Positions 27,790-36,570 are shown, counted from the first letter of the stretch. The stretch: DNA of 51,705 nt from Acidobacteria bacterium 13_1_20CM_3_53_8 (GCA_001920415.1 MNJR01000078.1:1-51705); one strand, 5' to 3'. Notes: generated from the sequence alone by a model not told the origin. A program made the numbers and translations.

Positions 27790-29565
27790 ATGTTTACCCC
27801 CAACATGGCCCCCCGGCTCTTAGTCCTTCGCACAGTCAAATCCTTTGCCCGTCGCGCGCGTCTATACTTGCTCGCATGTGCGCTTACGGCCATAGCGATC
27901 GCAGTCCTTTGCTTTACGCCGTCTTCCGGCGCAGTGTTTGGTTCACTGGTCATCAGCCAGTTCTACAGTCACGGTAACACTGGCAGCTCTACCTTCAATA
28001 CCGATTACGTAGAGCTTGCTAATTTAAGCAAGACAGCGATTGACGTCAGCAATTTTTCAGTCCAATACATAGATTCGTCCGGCAACGTGCGCGTAATCAC
28101 CTTCAACTCGGGCACAACCATCCAGCCGGGCACGTTTTACCTGATACAGGTCGGCCAAGCAGGAGGTAACGGGGGGCCAATAATTGCGCCTGGCTCTCCT
28201 GTCGGGCAGCAGGGGCCGGATCAGGTCTTCGACATTGGACAGGCCACAGAGGATTTAGCCAATCCTACGGGAGTGACCGGCAACAAGGGCTTAATCGCGC
28301 TCTTCGGCAGCACTACGCCACGCGACCTGATCAACTGCGACTTGAGCGGTGCGGTAGATTACGTCGGCTACGGGAGCGCGCAGACATGTTTTGAAGGGAT
28401 TGGGGCGGCTCCAGAAGGTGATAAGAATCATTCATCGTCCAGGGTGCTTGCGCCTAACGGCCCCATAGATACTGACTACAATTTTGCGGATTTTACCGCT
28501 ACAATCACCCCTTCCACCCCGCCCACTCCGCACAACAGCAACTCGTCGGGGTTCACCCCGACCATAGCGAGCGGCGTCATCTCAGGAACAATCCTGACAG
28601 GCGACGGGACGCCTGTGGCCGGAGCGAGCGTGCGGCTGAGTGGGTCTGCTTCGGCGCTGACAGTCACGGACAGCCTTGGACGCTACAGCTTCGAGGGCGT
28701 GAATCCAAGCGGCTTCTACCTAGTCATGCCGTCAAAGGCTAATTACAATTTCAACCCTGCGAACAGAGCCTTCTCGCAACTGGGTAGCATCACCGAAGCC
28801 GCGTTCACAGGCGAGGCGCAGCCGGAGACAGCCAACCCGCTAGATACACCCGAATACTTCGTACGCCAGCAGTATCTGGATTTCTTAGGTCGTGAGCCAG
28901 ATGCAGGAGGCTTAGCCTACTGGACTGCTCAGTTTGAGGCTTGCGGAACTAATGGAGGCTGCATACGACAACGCAGATTGGATGTATCTGCTGCATTCTT
29001 CCAGAGTGATGAATTCCAACAGACAGGCTCATTCCTATATAGACTATACAAAGCAAGTTACAGTGTGATGCCCACCCAGGAGCAGTTCACACAGGATCGC
29101 AGCCGCGTTGTTGATGGAGATAATCTGGAATCTCGTAAAGCAGCATTCGTAGAGGAGTGGGTCAAGAGAGACTCATTCAAACAATCTTATCCAGATTCTC
29201 TGAGTGCGGAAGAGTTCGTCTCAAGACTAATGAATGCAGCAGGATACCCACCACGAACAGGAGAGTGGGAAGCATATATCTTGATGCTCAATCATGGAGG
29301 GACGAGAGCGCAGGTGCTCACAAGTTTGATTAATGATGCTGGGTTTAGAGAAAGAGAGTACAACTCCAGTTTCGTGTTGATGCAATACTTCGGATACTTA
29401 AGACGTGATGCTGACTCAGGAGGGTATCAATTCTGGCTGGATGTATTGAATAACCGTGTGATGGGTAATTACAGAAGCATGGTTTGCGCTTTTCTGACAT
29501 CCACTGAGTATCAAAGACGTTTCAGTTCCGTTGTCCCTCATTCCAACTCGGAGTGTGGGCAGTGA
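27790..29565 (+). CDS. Secreted lamin-tail-domain protein with DUF4214
   Basis: 591 residues, ATG with GGAAG upstream. A signal segment (LLACALTAIAIAVLCFTP) is followed by an LTD domain (LVISQFYSHGN...DYVELANLS, IDVSNFSVQYIDSSG), a carboxypeptidase-regulatory-like domain (GTILTGDGTPVAGASVRLSG, DSLGRYSFEGV), and a C-terminal DUF4214 domain ([15 protein letters not shown] ... [17 protein letters not shown]) that also ends the giant protease-RCC1 protein. From about 28850 the DNA switches to AGA-rich, A/T-richer codons. Extracellular; function unknown. Confidence 0.83.
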   Translation: MFTPNMAPRLLVLRTVKSFARRARLYLLACALTAIAIAVLCFTPSSGAVFGSLVISQFYSHGNTGSSTFNTDYVELANLSKTAIDVSNFSVQYIDSSGNVRVITFNSGTTIQPGTFYLIQVGQAGGNGGPIIAPGSPVGQQGPDQVFDIGQATEDLANPTGVTGNKGLIALFGSTTPRDLINCDLSGAVDYVGYGSAQTCFEGIGAAPEGDKNHSSSRVLAPNGPIDTDYNFADFTATITPSTPPTPHNSNSSGFTPTIASGVISGTILTGDGTPVAGASVRLSGSASALTVTDSLGRYSFEGVNPSGFYLVMPSKANYNFNPANRAFSQLGSITEAAFTGEAQPETANPLDTPEYFVRQQYLDFLGREPDAGGLAYWTAQFEACGTNGGCIRQRRLDVSAAFFQSDEFQQTGSFLYRLYKASYSVMPTQEQFTQDRSRVVDGDNLESRKAAFVEEWVKRDSFKQSYPDSLSAEEFVSRLMNAAGYPPRTGEWEAYILMLNHGGTRAQVLTSLINDAGFREREYNSSFVLMQYFGYLRRDADSGGYQFWLDVLNNRVMGNYRSMVCAFLTSTEYQRRFSSVVPHSNSECGQ

Positions 29566-29740
29566 AGAGCGGTTGTTTCTAAATACAGGTTGCGCATCTA
29601 GATTGCGCGACGCTTAAAGGCGGGTGCTGAATACATTCGACAAGCTGCCGGGCGGAATGTTCGGCACTGTTCTCCTTAATTGTGAGAGAGGAAAAGCGGC
29701 GTGGCTTCCAAAAGCTTCGCCGCTTTCTTTATTCCAGCCT

Positions 29741-29971
29741 TTGGAGTTGCAAGTCTGAGGCTTGGACTTGTAATTCCGTGACGTGCAGTTACAACTCCCT
29801 AGCGCAAAGTTACAACTCCACGTCACGGAGTTACAAGTCCCTGACACGGAGTTACAACTCCAAGCCTCAGACTTGCAACTCCAAGCCACGGAGTTGTAAT
29901 TCCAGGCTTCGGAGTTACAAGTCCGCGCCACGGAGTTGCAACTCCACGTCATGGAGTTGCAACTTCGTGCT
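29741..29971. repeat. Eleven tandem 21-bp units, each carrying the palindrome GGAGTTGCAACTCC
   Basis: Eleven back-to-back 21-bp units. Each has a 14-bp perfect or near-perfect palindrome (GGAGTTRYAACTCC) and a 7-bp spacer such as ACGCCAC. Because 21 is a multiple of three and the core is symmetrical, frames stay open on both strands, giving false heptad proteins (SCNSxxx). The units have drifted from one another, so the array is not newly formed. The flanks (29566-29740, 29972-30226) hold no gene. Confidence 0.9.
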
Positions 29972-30226
29972 TGAAAATAGGGCTTTTTAGTGGCAGAATC
30001 GCGCCGTTTTACCCTTAATCCTCGAACGCGAAAGCCAAAACTCACGATTTCCTGAACAAAATCGCGTCTTTCACCTTTCGCGGATTCGCGTGTGTCTGCG
30101 AGAGGCAGCCATGACCGCCTTGGCGGACGCCGCTTCTCAAGTCACACGTAACTCAAGCGTGTCTCAACAACCACGCCCAACCCAAACCCACCGTGCGCTG
30201 TGCGCGCCGGGGAAAGGCAAATCGTT

Positions 30227-30595
30227 ATGGCAGCAACACCTAAAGACAATCTACTCAGAATCCAACGCATCTTAACGGGCTGGCAGGCGCTCGCCCCCAA
30301 TAAATCATTCGGCGGCATGACGCTCGCGCAGTTTCAAGCCTCAGTCCAACCATCACTGGACGCTCGCCAGCAGATTGACACTCTCGAAGAAGAGCTTAGA
30401 CAGGCACAGGCCAACCGCGACACTGCTGACGAACTCTCTTTAACGAAGGTGCAGCAGGTCGTCAACGGTGTCCTGGCAGACCCTACGGAAGGGCCAGACA
30501 GCGCACTCTACGAATCCTTCGGCTACACAACTAGACGTGACCGCAAGAGCGGACTAACACGCAAAGGCAAGAAGACAGAGACACCAACCAAGTAA
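30227..30595 (+). CDS. Small protein of unknown function
   Basis: About 122 residues; ATG at 30227 has GAAAGG upstream. The first half is helical (LLRIQRILTGWQALAP, FGGMTLAQFQASV), followed by a coiled coil (RQQIDTLEEELRQAQANRD) and a very basic tail (YTTRRDRKSGLTRKGKK). The basic tail suggests nucleic-acid contact; no family is recognised. Its last about 30 codons plus the terminator recur at 31443-31606 behind the HNH module. Confidence 0.65.
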   Translation: MAATPKDNLLRIQRILTGWQALAPNKSFGGMTLAQFQASVQPSLDARQQIDTLEEELRQAQANRDTADELSLTKVQQVVNGVLADPTEGPDSALYESFGYTTRRDRKSGLTRKGKKTETPTK

Positions 30596-30608
30596 CACCT
30601 TAATCACT

Positions 30609-30652
30609 GGCGCGTTTGTCCACCCTGCTCACGCAAGATGGGCAAACGCGTC
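30609..30652 (+). terminator. Stem-loop terminator behind the 30227 gene
   Basis: GGCGCGTTTGTCCA pairs with TGGGCAAACGCG around a 16-base loop; the T-rich tail is weak (TCGTACTTT). A closely related, stronger copy lies at 31550-31606. Confidence 0.65.
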
Positions 30653-30679
30653 GTACTTTATCTGACAGGGTATTAAAAG

Positions 30680-31087
30680 TTAGCTTCGATTCATTAATCC
30701 GAGTAGAAGCCACTGCTTTCTAGCTTCTACTTGGGCCTTGCTGTTGATGCGCAGACATGAAATGGTTACCCGCCCGCTCGCGCTCAATCCTTTAATCTCT
30801 CCGGTCTCTTCGATAATTGAAAAGTGTTCGTGCCATTTGTTACGACGCGGATTGAAAAGCTCTGTTTCCTGCTGCGTTAATTCATCTACAGCCGAAACAT
30901 AATCCGATTTGTAGAGATTGCATGACCGACAGGACAGGGCCAGATTGTTTTCCGTTGTCTCTCCGCCGCGCGATTGCGGCGTGATATGCTCAACTTCAAA
31001 GGGCAGGTTGAAGACAATTTCAGGAGCGCGGCAGTATTCGCATGCGTGGCGGGCGCGTGCGGAAACAAGCGGGTAGTGAGGGTTCAT
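30680..31087 (-). CDS. HNH endonuclease
   Basis: 135 residues. A complete HNH core: ACEYC, then FEVEHITPQSRGG, NNLALSCRSCNLYK. The two CxxC pairs should bind zinc and the His/Asn residues a catalytic metal. The C-terminal half is unassigned. The start (31087) overlaps the stop of the 31084 gene by four bases (ATGA), so the pair is translationally coupled. Stand-alone HNH proteins of this size occur in mobile and defence loci; whether this one is a toxin with the upstream protein as partner is unknown. Confidence 0.85.
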   Translation of the reverse strand: MNPHYPLVSARARHACEYCRAPEIVFNLPFEVEHITPQSRGGETTENNLALSCRSCNLYKSDYVSAVDELTQQETELFNPRRNKWHEHFSIIEETGEIKGLSASGRVTISCLRINSKAQVEARKQWLLLGLMNRS

Positions 31088-31419
31088 GATTTAAGTCCAT
31101 CGGACAGGGCATTCGCTCTCTGTCGTGCGCCGTTGAGTTCGGCGTCAACTAAACTTTCTAGCTCTCTCTCTTCGTCCGCTGATAAATTCCCGGCCTTGCG
31201 AAGTTGCATCAATTCGGTGAGACGCTCCTGCTGTATGGCGTTGAAGAATTGATCGGCTTTGCGATTCTGCACAATGACAAGCGTTCCGCTCTCTTCCTCG
31301 TCAAGTTGTGACGTGAGTGCGTCAAGAGCCTCGCCCGCCGTGCGTCCCGTTGATTCTTTGTCTCCAGCGACGGCGCGATAGCTGTCTATCTTTTCGGGCA
31401 GAATGGTGATGGTTGTCAT
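31084..31419 (-). CDS. Small acidic protein paired with the HNH nuclease
   Basis: 111 residues. A short beta start (TTITILPEKIDSYRAV) is followed by helices rich in Glu/Leu (GEALDALTSQLDEEESG; RLTELMQLRKAGNLSADEERELESLV). It has the size, acidity and overlap typical of an antitoxin or partner protein, but no known family was recognised. It is encoded directly upstream of the HNH gene. Together the two form a module on the strand opposite to the gene whose 3' end flanks them on both sides. Confidence 0.65.
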   Translation of the reverse strand: MTTITILPEKIDSYRAVAGDKESTGRTAGEALDALTSQLDEEESGTLVIVQNRKADQFFNAIQQERLTELMQLRKAGNLSADEERELESLVDAELNGARQRANALSDGLKS

Positions 31420-31442
31420 AGCGTTTGAATTATAGCACGCCT

Positions 31443-31538
31443 ATGCCAGAGCCGTTCTACGAGTCATTCGGCTACACCACAAAGCGCGAACGCAAGAGCG
31501 GATTAACACGCAAAGGCAAGAAGACAGAAACGAAGTAA
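31443..31538 (+). pseudogene. Duplicated 3' end of the 30227 gene
   Basis: Thirty-one codons give FYESFGYTTKRERKSGLTR and the same basic tail as the end of the 30227 gene, with only a few changes and a two-codon deletion near the stop. No start or body of the gene is present. It is therefore a displaced or duplicated gene end on the far side of the HNH module, and it keeps its own terminator. Confidence 0.85.
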
Positions 31539-31549
31539 CAATCTAGCGG

Positions 31550-31606
31550 CTGGCGCGTTTGTCCACTTATGTCTGAATAGAATGGATAAACGCGCCAGTT
31601 TTTATT
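31550..31606 (+). terminator. Rho-independent terminator
   Basis: CTGGCGCGTTTGTCC pairs with GGATAAACGCGCCAG around an 18-base loop, followed by TTTTTATT. It is a second copy of the terminator at 30609-30652. Confidence 0.8.
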
Positions 31607-31684
31607 AACAGCAAGTAAAAGTTAGTGTTTATTGAAAAGTCTTGAAAGGTAATTACTTCTGTTCTTTGAGCGGCGGGAATAAAG

Positions 31685-32089
31685 TTACCAGACAATCGAA
31701 ACATTAGATAGCCTGCTGATTTTTGTGTCGCAAGTAACTAAAGGAAGGTTTAGCGCAAGCGCTGTCGCTGCTATGGTGCGGTCTGGCATATCCGGGACAG
31801 TTGAGCGGGAGATTTGTGCGCAAGTGTCTGCCGTTGTTAAATCCAGCGCAGCAGTTGTTAAGACAGTCGTTGAGTCTTTAATCTCTCTGAGAATATTTTG
31901 ATAATCAGTTTCGGTGATTGTTCCTTTTTCGACAAGATAGCCCAATTCAATGATTACAATGGAGGGAATGTAAATGTGCTCGCCCGCTTGTTCAGTCGAA
32001 GCTAATGCGGCGCTTGCGTTCGCAGACAGGCGCGGTGAATTATTCAAGTACCAGACCAGCGTATGCGTATCAACGACAATCGCGCTCAT
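31685..32089 (-). CDS. PIN-domain toxin (VapC family)
   Basis: 134 residues. PIN nuclease fold with acidic residues: Asp in VVDTHTLVWYL, Glu in IVIIELGYLVEKG, and Asp residues in DMPDRTIAATALALN and LVTCDTKI. VapC enzymes are Mg-dependent RNases, often cutting tRNA or rRNA. The start overlaps the antitoxin stop by four bases (ATGA). Confidence 0.87.
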   Translation of the reverse strand: MSAIVVDTHTLVWYLNNSPRLSANASAALASTEQAGEHIYIPSIVIIELGYLVEKGTITETDYQNILREIKDSTTVLTTAALDLTTADTCAQISRSTVPDMPDRTIAATALALNLPLVTCDTKISRLSNVSIVW

Positions 32090-32313
32090 TTCGGCTCTTC
32101 ACGCGGAAAATTGCGCCACATCTCTTGACGAACTTCCTTAAGGTCTGCGTCAAGATTTTTTAAGTGCATTCGCAGAGCACCACGCACGCTGCGAAATTGA
32201 TCTTTCTTTTCACCATTCTCGGCCAGCGATTCAATAAAAGCGAGAGCTTCGCGTTGCTGTTCAGGAGGCAACTTTGCAGCCTTTTCTGCAATAGTTTCGA
32301 TTAACTTTGACAT
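32086..32313 (-). CDS. Antitoxin of the PIN module (DUF2281-like)
   Basis: 75 residues. The N-terminal pattern KAAKLPPEQQREALAFIESL is typical of DUF2281 antitoxins. It is helical and is encoded before its PIN toxin with a 4-base overlap. It probably neutralises the toxin and represses its own promoter; no operator was identified. Confidence 0.78.
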   Translation of the reverse strand: MSKLIETIAEKAAKLPPEQQREALAFIESLAENGEKKDQFRSVRGALRMHLKNLDADLKEVRQEMWRNFPREEPK

Positions 32314-32510
32314 AACGGCCTAGCCTTTCAGCCCGACAGTGCAACGCTATCATAGCACATCGGCGCGCTCGCTTGTCTTATGCGAGCTTAATGAGCAAAT
32401 GCGCCAGTCTATCTTTTGATATAGTAGAACTATGCACCGGCATCTTACTGCTGTTATATTGCGCTCGAAGTATTGAAATTAAACTTGCTGTGAGTACGGG
32501 AATACCTCAC

Positions 32511-35500
32511 ATGATGGAGCATAACTTTACAACTGCCTTTGAGAGAGAGTCGCGTCTCGTCGCGGATTTTCAGCAGCACGAGAAAGATTATCTCGCCTCC
32601 TCTTATTCAGAACAGGACGTGCGCAAGGATTTTATAGACAAGTTCTGGATGGCGCTCGGTTGGGATGTGAACCATGAGGAGCAGAAGAATCCAAACGAGC
32701 AAGAGGTAAAGGTTGAGCGCAACGTCGGCGTCGAAGGAAGAATTAAGAAAGCTGATTACGCTTTCCTCACGCCAAACTTCCGCGACGTGCGTTTCTTCGT
32801 CGAAGCCAAGAAGCCTGCGCGCAATATTGATAACGCAGACGATTATTTCCAGACCATACGCTACGGCTGGAACGCGCAAACGCCCGTCTCCATCCTCACG
32901 GACTTTGAGCAGTTCCGCGTGCTCGATTGCCGGCTCAAGCCGGATGTGAAGACCGCGCTCAATCGCGCTATCCCGAAGCTCAAATTTCATTACACGGATT
33001 ATGCAGACCCTGAGAAGTTCGCGGAGATTTATTATCTCTTCTCGCGCGAGGCGGCGCACGCCGGAAAGCTGGAACAGTTTGCCGCCGCGATGCCGAAGCC
33101 GACGGGCAGGGCTGCGAACCGCAAGCTCTTTGCGGAGGCTTACAGACCCGTTGACGAAGATTTCTTGCAGCAATTGGATGAGATGCGTAAGGAGTTGGCG
33201 CAGTCGTTCAAGCTACGCAATCAGCAGTTGAACGGCGAAGAGTTGACCGAAGCCACGCAGCGCACGCTTGATCGGCTTGTCTTCATGCGCTTTCTTGAAG
33301 ACAAGTTGATTGAGCCGGAGCCGATGGTTGAGAAGTTGGGCGACGGCGGTTCGGCATGGGGCGATTTCGTCGCGCAGTCCGAAAGGCTGAATCGAATCTA
33401 CAACGGCATCATCTTCAAGCCACACTTTATAGACGCGAATGATTTCGTCGTTGATGAAAAGGTTTTCGCGCCGGTGCGTGAGCGTCTGGCGCACACGAAC
33501 ACTGTCTATAACTTCAACTACATCCCGATTCACGTTCTAGGCAGCATCTACGAGCGTTTCTTAGGCAAGGTCATCGTCACGACCGCCTTGCGTGCGCGCG
33601 TCGAAGAGAAGCCGGAGGTGCGAAAGGCTGGCGGCGTCTATTACACGCCGGAATACATCGTGCGCTACATCGTCGCAGAGACTATAGGCAAACTCATAGA
33701 GGGCAAGAAGCCCGCAGAGATTGCGTTGATGCGTTTCGCAGACATCGCGTGCGGCTCAGGCTCTTTCCTGCTAGGCGTCTTTGACGAGTTGCTGCGCTAT
33801 CACACGGCTTATTACAACCGCAACAAGACGAATCGCGCCGAAGGCGTGCGCGCCGGATGCGTCGAGAACGCGGACAAGACATTGCGCCTTTCGCTCAGGC
33901 AGAAGAAAGCGATTCTGACCGCGAACATTTACGGCGTTGACTTGGACGCGCAGGCGGTCGAGGTCGCGCAGCTTTCGCTGTTCCTCAGATTGTTGGAAGA
34001 CGAGACGACGGCGAGCGCGCGAGGGCATCAACTGGAATTCCGCGAGACGATGCTGCCGGACTTACGCAACAACATCAAGCACGGCAATTCGCTCATCGGT
34101 CGGGACATCGGTTTCGGGTTGTTCGGTGACGAGGAGGAACGCAAGCTGTCTCCGGTGGACTTCAAAGACGCATTTCCCGAAGTGATGCGGCGCGGCGGCT
34201 TCGATGCGATTGTCGGCAACCCGCCTTACATCCGTATTCAGACTTTGCAAGAGACGACACCGCTTTCAGTTGAATACTTCAAACAGAAATATGCGGCGGC
34301 GAGCAAAGGCAACTATGACATCTACGTTGTTTTCATCGAACGAGCATTGCAGCTATTGAACGCAAGCGGGCGACTCGGCTACATCGTGCCGCACAAGTTT
34401 TTCAATTCACAATACGGCGCATCAATTCGCAAGGTGTTATCCGAAGGACAGCACTTATCTCATGTCGTCCATTTCGGAGACGCGCAAGTTTTCGAGGGCG
34501 CGACGACTTACACCGCGCTGGTCTTCGCAGATAAACCCGCACGCGATGAGATGCGATTCGTGCGCGTGAAAGCTTTGAGCATATGGCGCGACACGCAAGA
34601 AGGCGATGAGGGTAAGATCAATGCATCACAGATCACATCCAACGAATGGAATTTTAGTATTGGCAAGGCTGCCGTACTATTTGAGAAGTTGAGTGCCATG
34701 CCGACGAGGTTAGGCGATATAGCTCATTTATTCGTTGGGCTGCAAACTGATGCCGATGATGTTTTCATTGTCAATGAAGTAAAAAGAGCAGGCTCGTCAA
34801 TAATTTGTTTCTCGAAATACACGGGGCGTGAACACGAATTTGAAGACGAACACCTAAAGCCGTTTTTGAAAGGCTCGTTGAACATCCGCAGATATGAATT
34901 GTCTGACGTGAATAAGCGCTTGATATTTCCTTATCGTACCGAGAACGGTCGCTCCGTTCTTATTCCGGTTCACGAATATAAAAAACAATTCCCCTTAACA
35001 TGGGCATACCTTGAAGAATGCAGACCAAGACTGAGCAAGAGGAATAAAGGAAGAATGAATAATGAATGGTATGGGTATGTTTATAAGAAGAACCACACGA
35101 AATTTAATATCCCTAAAATCCTTGTCCCCTCGCTTGCAACGGGAAGCTGTTTTGCAATTGATTCAGAGGGACAATACTACTTTGTCGGAAGCGGCGGAGG
35201 AGGTGGAGGCGGTTATGGAATCGAATTGAAGGCTGACGTAGAAATATCATTTGAATACCTACTAGGCTTGCTTAATTCAAAAGTAGCAAGCAGCTTTCTC
35301 AAAGCCATTAGCAGCCAATTTCGCGGCGGCTATATTGCCTTAAATCGCCAATACATTGAACAACTCCCAATCCGCACCATCAACTTCTCCGACAAAGCCG
35401 ACCGCGCCCGCCACGACCGCATGGTGTCGCTCGTCGAAGCGATGCTCCACGCCAAGCGGCAACTCCAAACGACGCGCTCCGACCGCGACCGCGACCACTA

Positions 35501-35606
35501 CGAAGCGAAGTGTGCCGCGCTCGACCGACAGATTGACGAGTTGGTTTATGAGTTATACGAGTTGACGGCAGATGAGATTGCTATTGTTGAAGGAAAAGAA
35601 AATTGA
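32511..35606 (+). CDS. Type IIG restriction-modification enzyme (Eco57I-like)
   Basis: About 1,031 residues. The N-terminal nuclease domain has a PD-(D/E)xK pattern (KADYAFL ... FFVEAKK). A helical linker follows, then an N6-adenine methylase with GGVYYTPEYIVRYIV, motif I DIACGSGSFLLG (about residue 411) and motif IV NPPY (570). The target-recognition region contains a run of seven glycines, and the C-terminus ends in QIDELVYELYELTADEIAIVE. One chain therefore cuts and methylates DNA. ATG at 32511 (or 32514) is chosen because the longer N-terminus has no domain. Its last 70-137 bases are copied five times downstream. Confidence 0.9.
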   Translation: MMEHNFTTAFERESRLVADFQQHEKDYLASSYSEQDVRKDFIDKFWMALGWDVNHEEQKNPNEQEVKVERNVGVEGRIKKADYAFLTPNFRDVRFFVEAKKPARNIDNADDYFQTIRYGWNAQTPVSILTDFEQFRVLDCRLKPDVKTALNRAIPKLKFHYTDYADPEKFAEIYYLFSREAAHAGKLEQFAAAMPKPTGRAANRKLFAEAYRPVDEDFLQQLDEMRKELAQSFKLRNQQLNGEELTEATQRTLDRLVFMRFLEDKLIEPEPMVEKLGDGGSAWGDFVAQSERLNRIYNGIIFKPHFIDANDFVVDEKVFAPVRERLAHTNTVYNFNYIPIHVLGSIYERFLGKVIVTTALRARVEEKPEVRKAGGVYYTPEYIVRYIVAETIGKLIEGKKPAEIALMRFADIACGSGSFLLGVFDELLRYHTAYYNRNKTNRAEGVRAGCVENADKTLRLSLRQKKAILTANIYGVDLDAQAVEVAQLSLFLRLLEDETTASARGHQLEFRETMLPDLRNNIKHGNSLIGRDIGFGLFGDEEERKLSPVDFKDAFPEVMRRGGFDAIVGNPPYIRIQTLQETTPLSVEYFKQKYAAASKGNYDIYVVFIERALQLLNASGRLGYIVPHKFFNSQYGASIRKVLSEGQHLSHVVHFGDAQVFEGATTYTALVFADKPARDEMRFVRVKALSIWRDTQEGDEGKINASQITSNEWNFSIGKAAVLFEKLSAMPTRLGDIAHLFVGLQTDADDVFIVNEVKRAGSSIICFSKYTGREHEFEDEHLKPFLKGSLNIRRYELSDVNKRLIFPYRTENGRSVLIPVHEYKKQFPLTWAYLEECRPRLSKRNKGRMNNEWYGYVYKKNHTKFNIPKILVPSLATGSCFAIDSEGQYYFVGSGGGGGGGYGIELKADVEISFEYLLGLLNSKVASSFLKAISSQFRGGYIALNRQYIEQLPIRTINFSDKADRARHDRMVSLVEAMLHAKRQLQTTRSDRDRDHYEAKCAALDRQIDELVYELYELTADEIAIVEGKEN

Positions 35607-35941
35607 AACTGCCGAACGCACATCTCGCTGTAGTTGAGCGAGAGAAGATTACAGGATACTTGCTCAACACAGAGCACCTTTACGGCGCGAGCAAGGCGCG
35701 GTTCTTTAGCCAGTTTGGATTCCGTTCGACAGACTGGGAGACGATGGTGCAGGCGCTCCGCGAACACGGTCAGCATTATGAGGTGAGCAGAACCAGAGAG
35801 ACTTTTTTCGGGCCGCGATTTGAAGTGGATGGAGAGTTGAACACACCGGACGGACGCGCGCCTCGCGTTCGTACAGTTTGGCAACTGGATCACGGAGAGG
35901 TTGCGCCGCGTCTCATCACAGCTTATCCTTATAGAGGCTAG
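35603..35941 (+). CDS. DUF6883-family protein (cassette 1, first gene)
   Basis: 112 residues starting with TTG that overlaps the stop of the restriction-modification gene (TTGA). The N-terminal MKLPNAHLAVVEREKITGYLL and ASKARFFSQFGF fit DUF6883, usually found next to a DUF4926 protein as here. The pair is often in TA-like or mobile contexts, but no activity is established. The start at the very end of the preceding gene marks the insertion point of the cassette. Confidence 0.8.
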   Translation: MKLPNAHLAVVEREKITGYLLNTEHLYGASKARFFSQFGFRSTDWETMVQALREHGQHYEVSRTRETFFGPRFEVDGELNTPDGRAPRVRTVWQLDHGEVAPRLITAYPYRG

Positions 35942-35943
35942 AA

Positions 35944-36174
35944 ATGATTAAAGAACACGATTGCATTGTCTTAACAGAAGACCTATCCGAAGAAGGACTC
36001 AAGGCGGGCGACATCGGCACGGTCGTGCATATTCACCAGAATGGTGCAGGATATGAAGTCGAGTTCATGACGCTTACCGGAGAAACCATCTCGGTCGTAA
36101 CTCTAATGGCCTCTCAAGTCCGCCCGCTCGCACGGCGCGACATAGCCCATGTGCGCGAACTGCAAACTGTTTGA
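35944..36174 (+). CDS. DUF4926 protein (cassette 1, second gene)
   Basis: 76 residues with the DUF4926 pattern: HDCIVLTEDL, LKAGDIGTVVHIH, GYEVEFMTLTGETI, VVTL. It is an SH3-like small beta barrel. It starts two bases after the DUF6883 stop. One base after its own stop the first copy of the restriction-modification gene's 3' end begins. Confidence 0.85.
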   Translation: MIKEHDCIVLTEDLSEEGLKAGDIGTVVHIHQNGAGYEVEFMTLTGETISVVTLMASQVRPLARRDIAHVRELQTV

Positions 36175-36175
36175 C

Positions 36176-36313
36176 CTCCAAACGGCGCGCTCCGACCGCG
36201 ACCGCGACCACTACGAGAGCAAATGCGCCGCACTCGACCGCCAGATTGACGAGTTGGTTTATGAACTTTATGAGTTGACGGATGATGAGATTGCTATTGT
36301 CGAAAATGCCTAA
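36176..36313 (+). repeat. Copy 1 of the restriction-modification gene 3' end
   Basis: 138 bases matching the last codons of the gene ending at 35606 over its full length, from LQTARSDRDRDHYESKC through DELVYELYELTDDEIAIVE, ending at its own stop (VENA). It is the longest and best preserved of the five copies and has no start codon. Confidence 0.9.
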
Positions 36314-36348
36314 CAGGATGCTACAATCTAAACTGCGGAGAGCAAACC

Positions 36349-36570
36349 ATGTCACACCAAAACGTTACTCCTAATCAACCGGCAGAATTTCCCGTGCGCC
36401 GCACAGAGATTAAAACGTGGCTCACAGAAGAGACTATGTCGCCGCTTGGCAGAGAATTGATGAAGATTGCGCGCGAGGTTGAAGCCTCGGACGAACCCGC
36501 TCTCGATGAGGAAGATATTGAAAAGGAATTGAAGAAACGTAGAGGCGGCTACGCAGACGATGGCGAATAA
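36349..36570 (+). CDS. Antitoxin of PIN module (cassette 2)
   Basis: 73 residues, acidic and helical, with SPLGRELMKIAREVEAS and DEEDIEKELKKRRGG. GGAGAG precedes the ATG. It overlaps the PIN gene by 11 bases. It fits a VapB-like antitoxin by size, charge and position; the exact family was not recognised. Confidence 0.75.
   Translation: MSHQNVTPNQPAEFPVRRTEIKTWLTEETMSPLGRELMKIAREVEASDEPALDEEDIEKELKKRRGGYADDGE

Noticed and set aside
29741-29971. CRISPR array
   Set aside because: Units are contiguous 21-mers with only 7 bp between palindromes and no unique spacers of CRISPR length; no cas genes.
29614-30045. Protein-coding frames with SCNSxxx heptads on both strands
   Set aside because: They arise from the 21-bp palindromic repeat, which keeps both strands open; there is no SD or conserved flank.
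32373-32510. Longer start of the restriction-modification gene
   Set aside because: The extra 46 residues are not part of the nuclease domain, and the ATG pair at 32511/32514 begins the conserved region.
36307-36313. GCCTAAC at the end of 3'-end copy 1 as an attC R'' box
   Set aside because: It comes from the codons before the stop; no matching L boxes or GTTRRRY follow, and other copies lack it.
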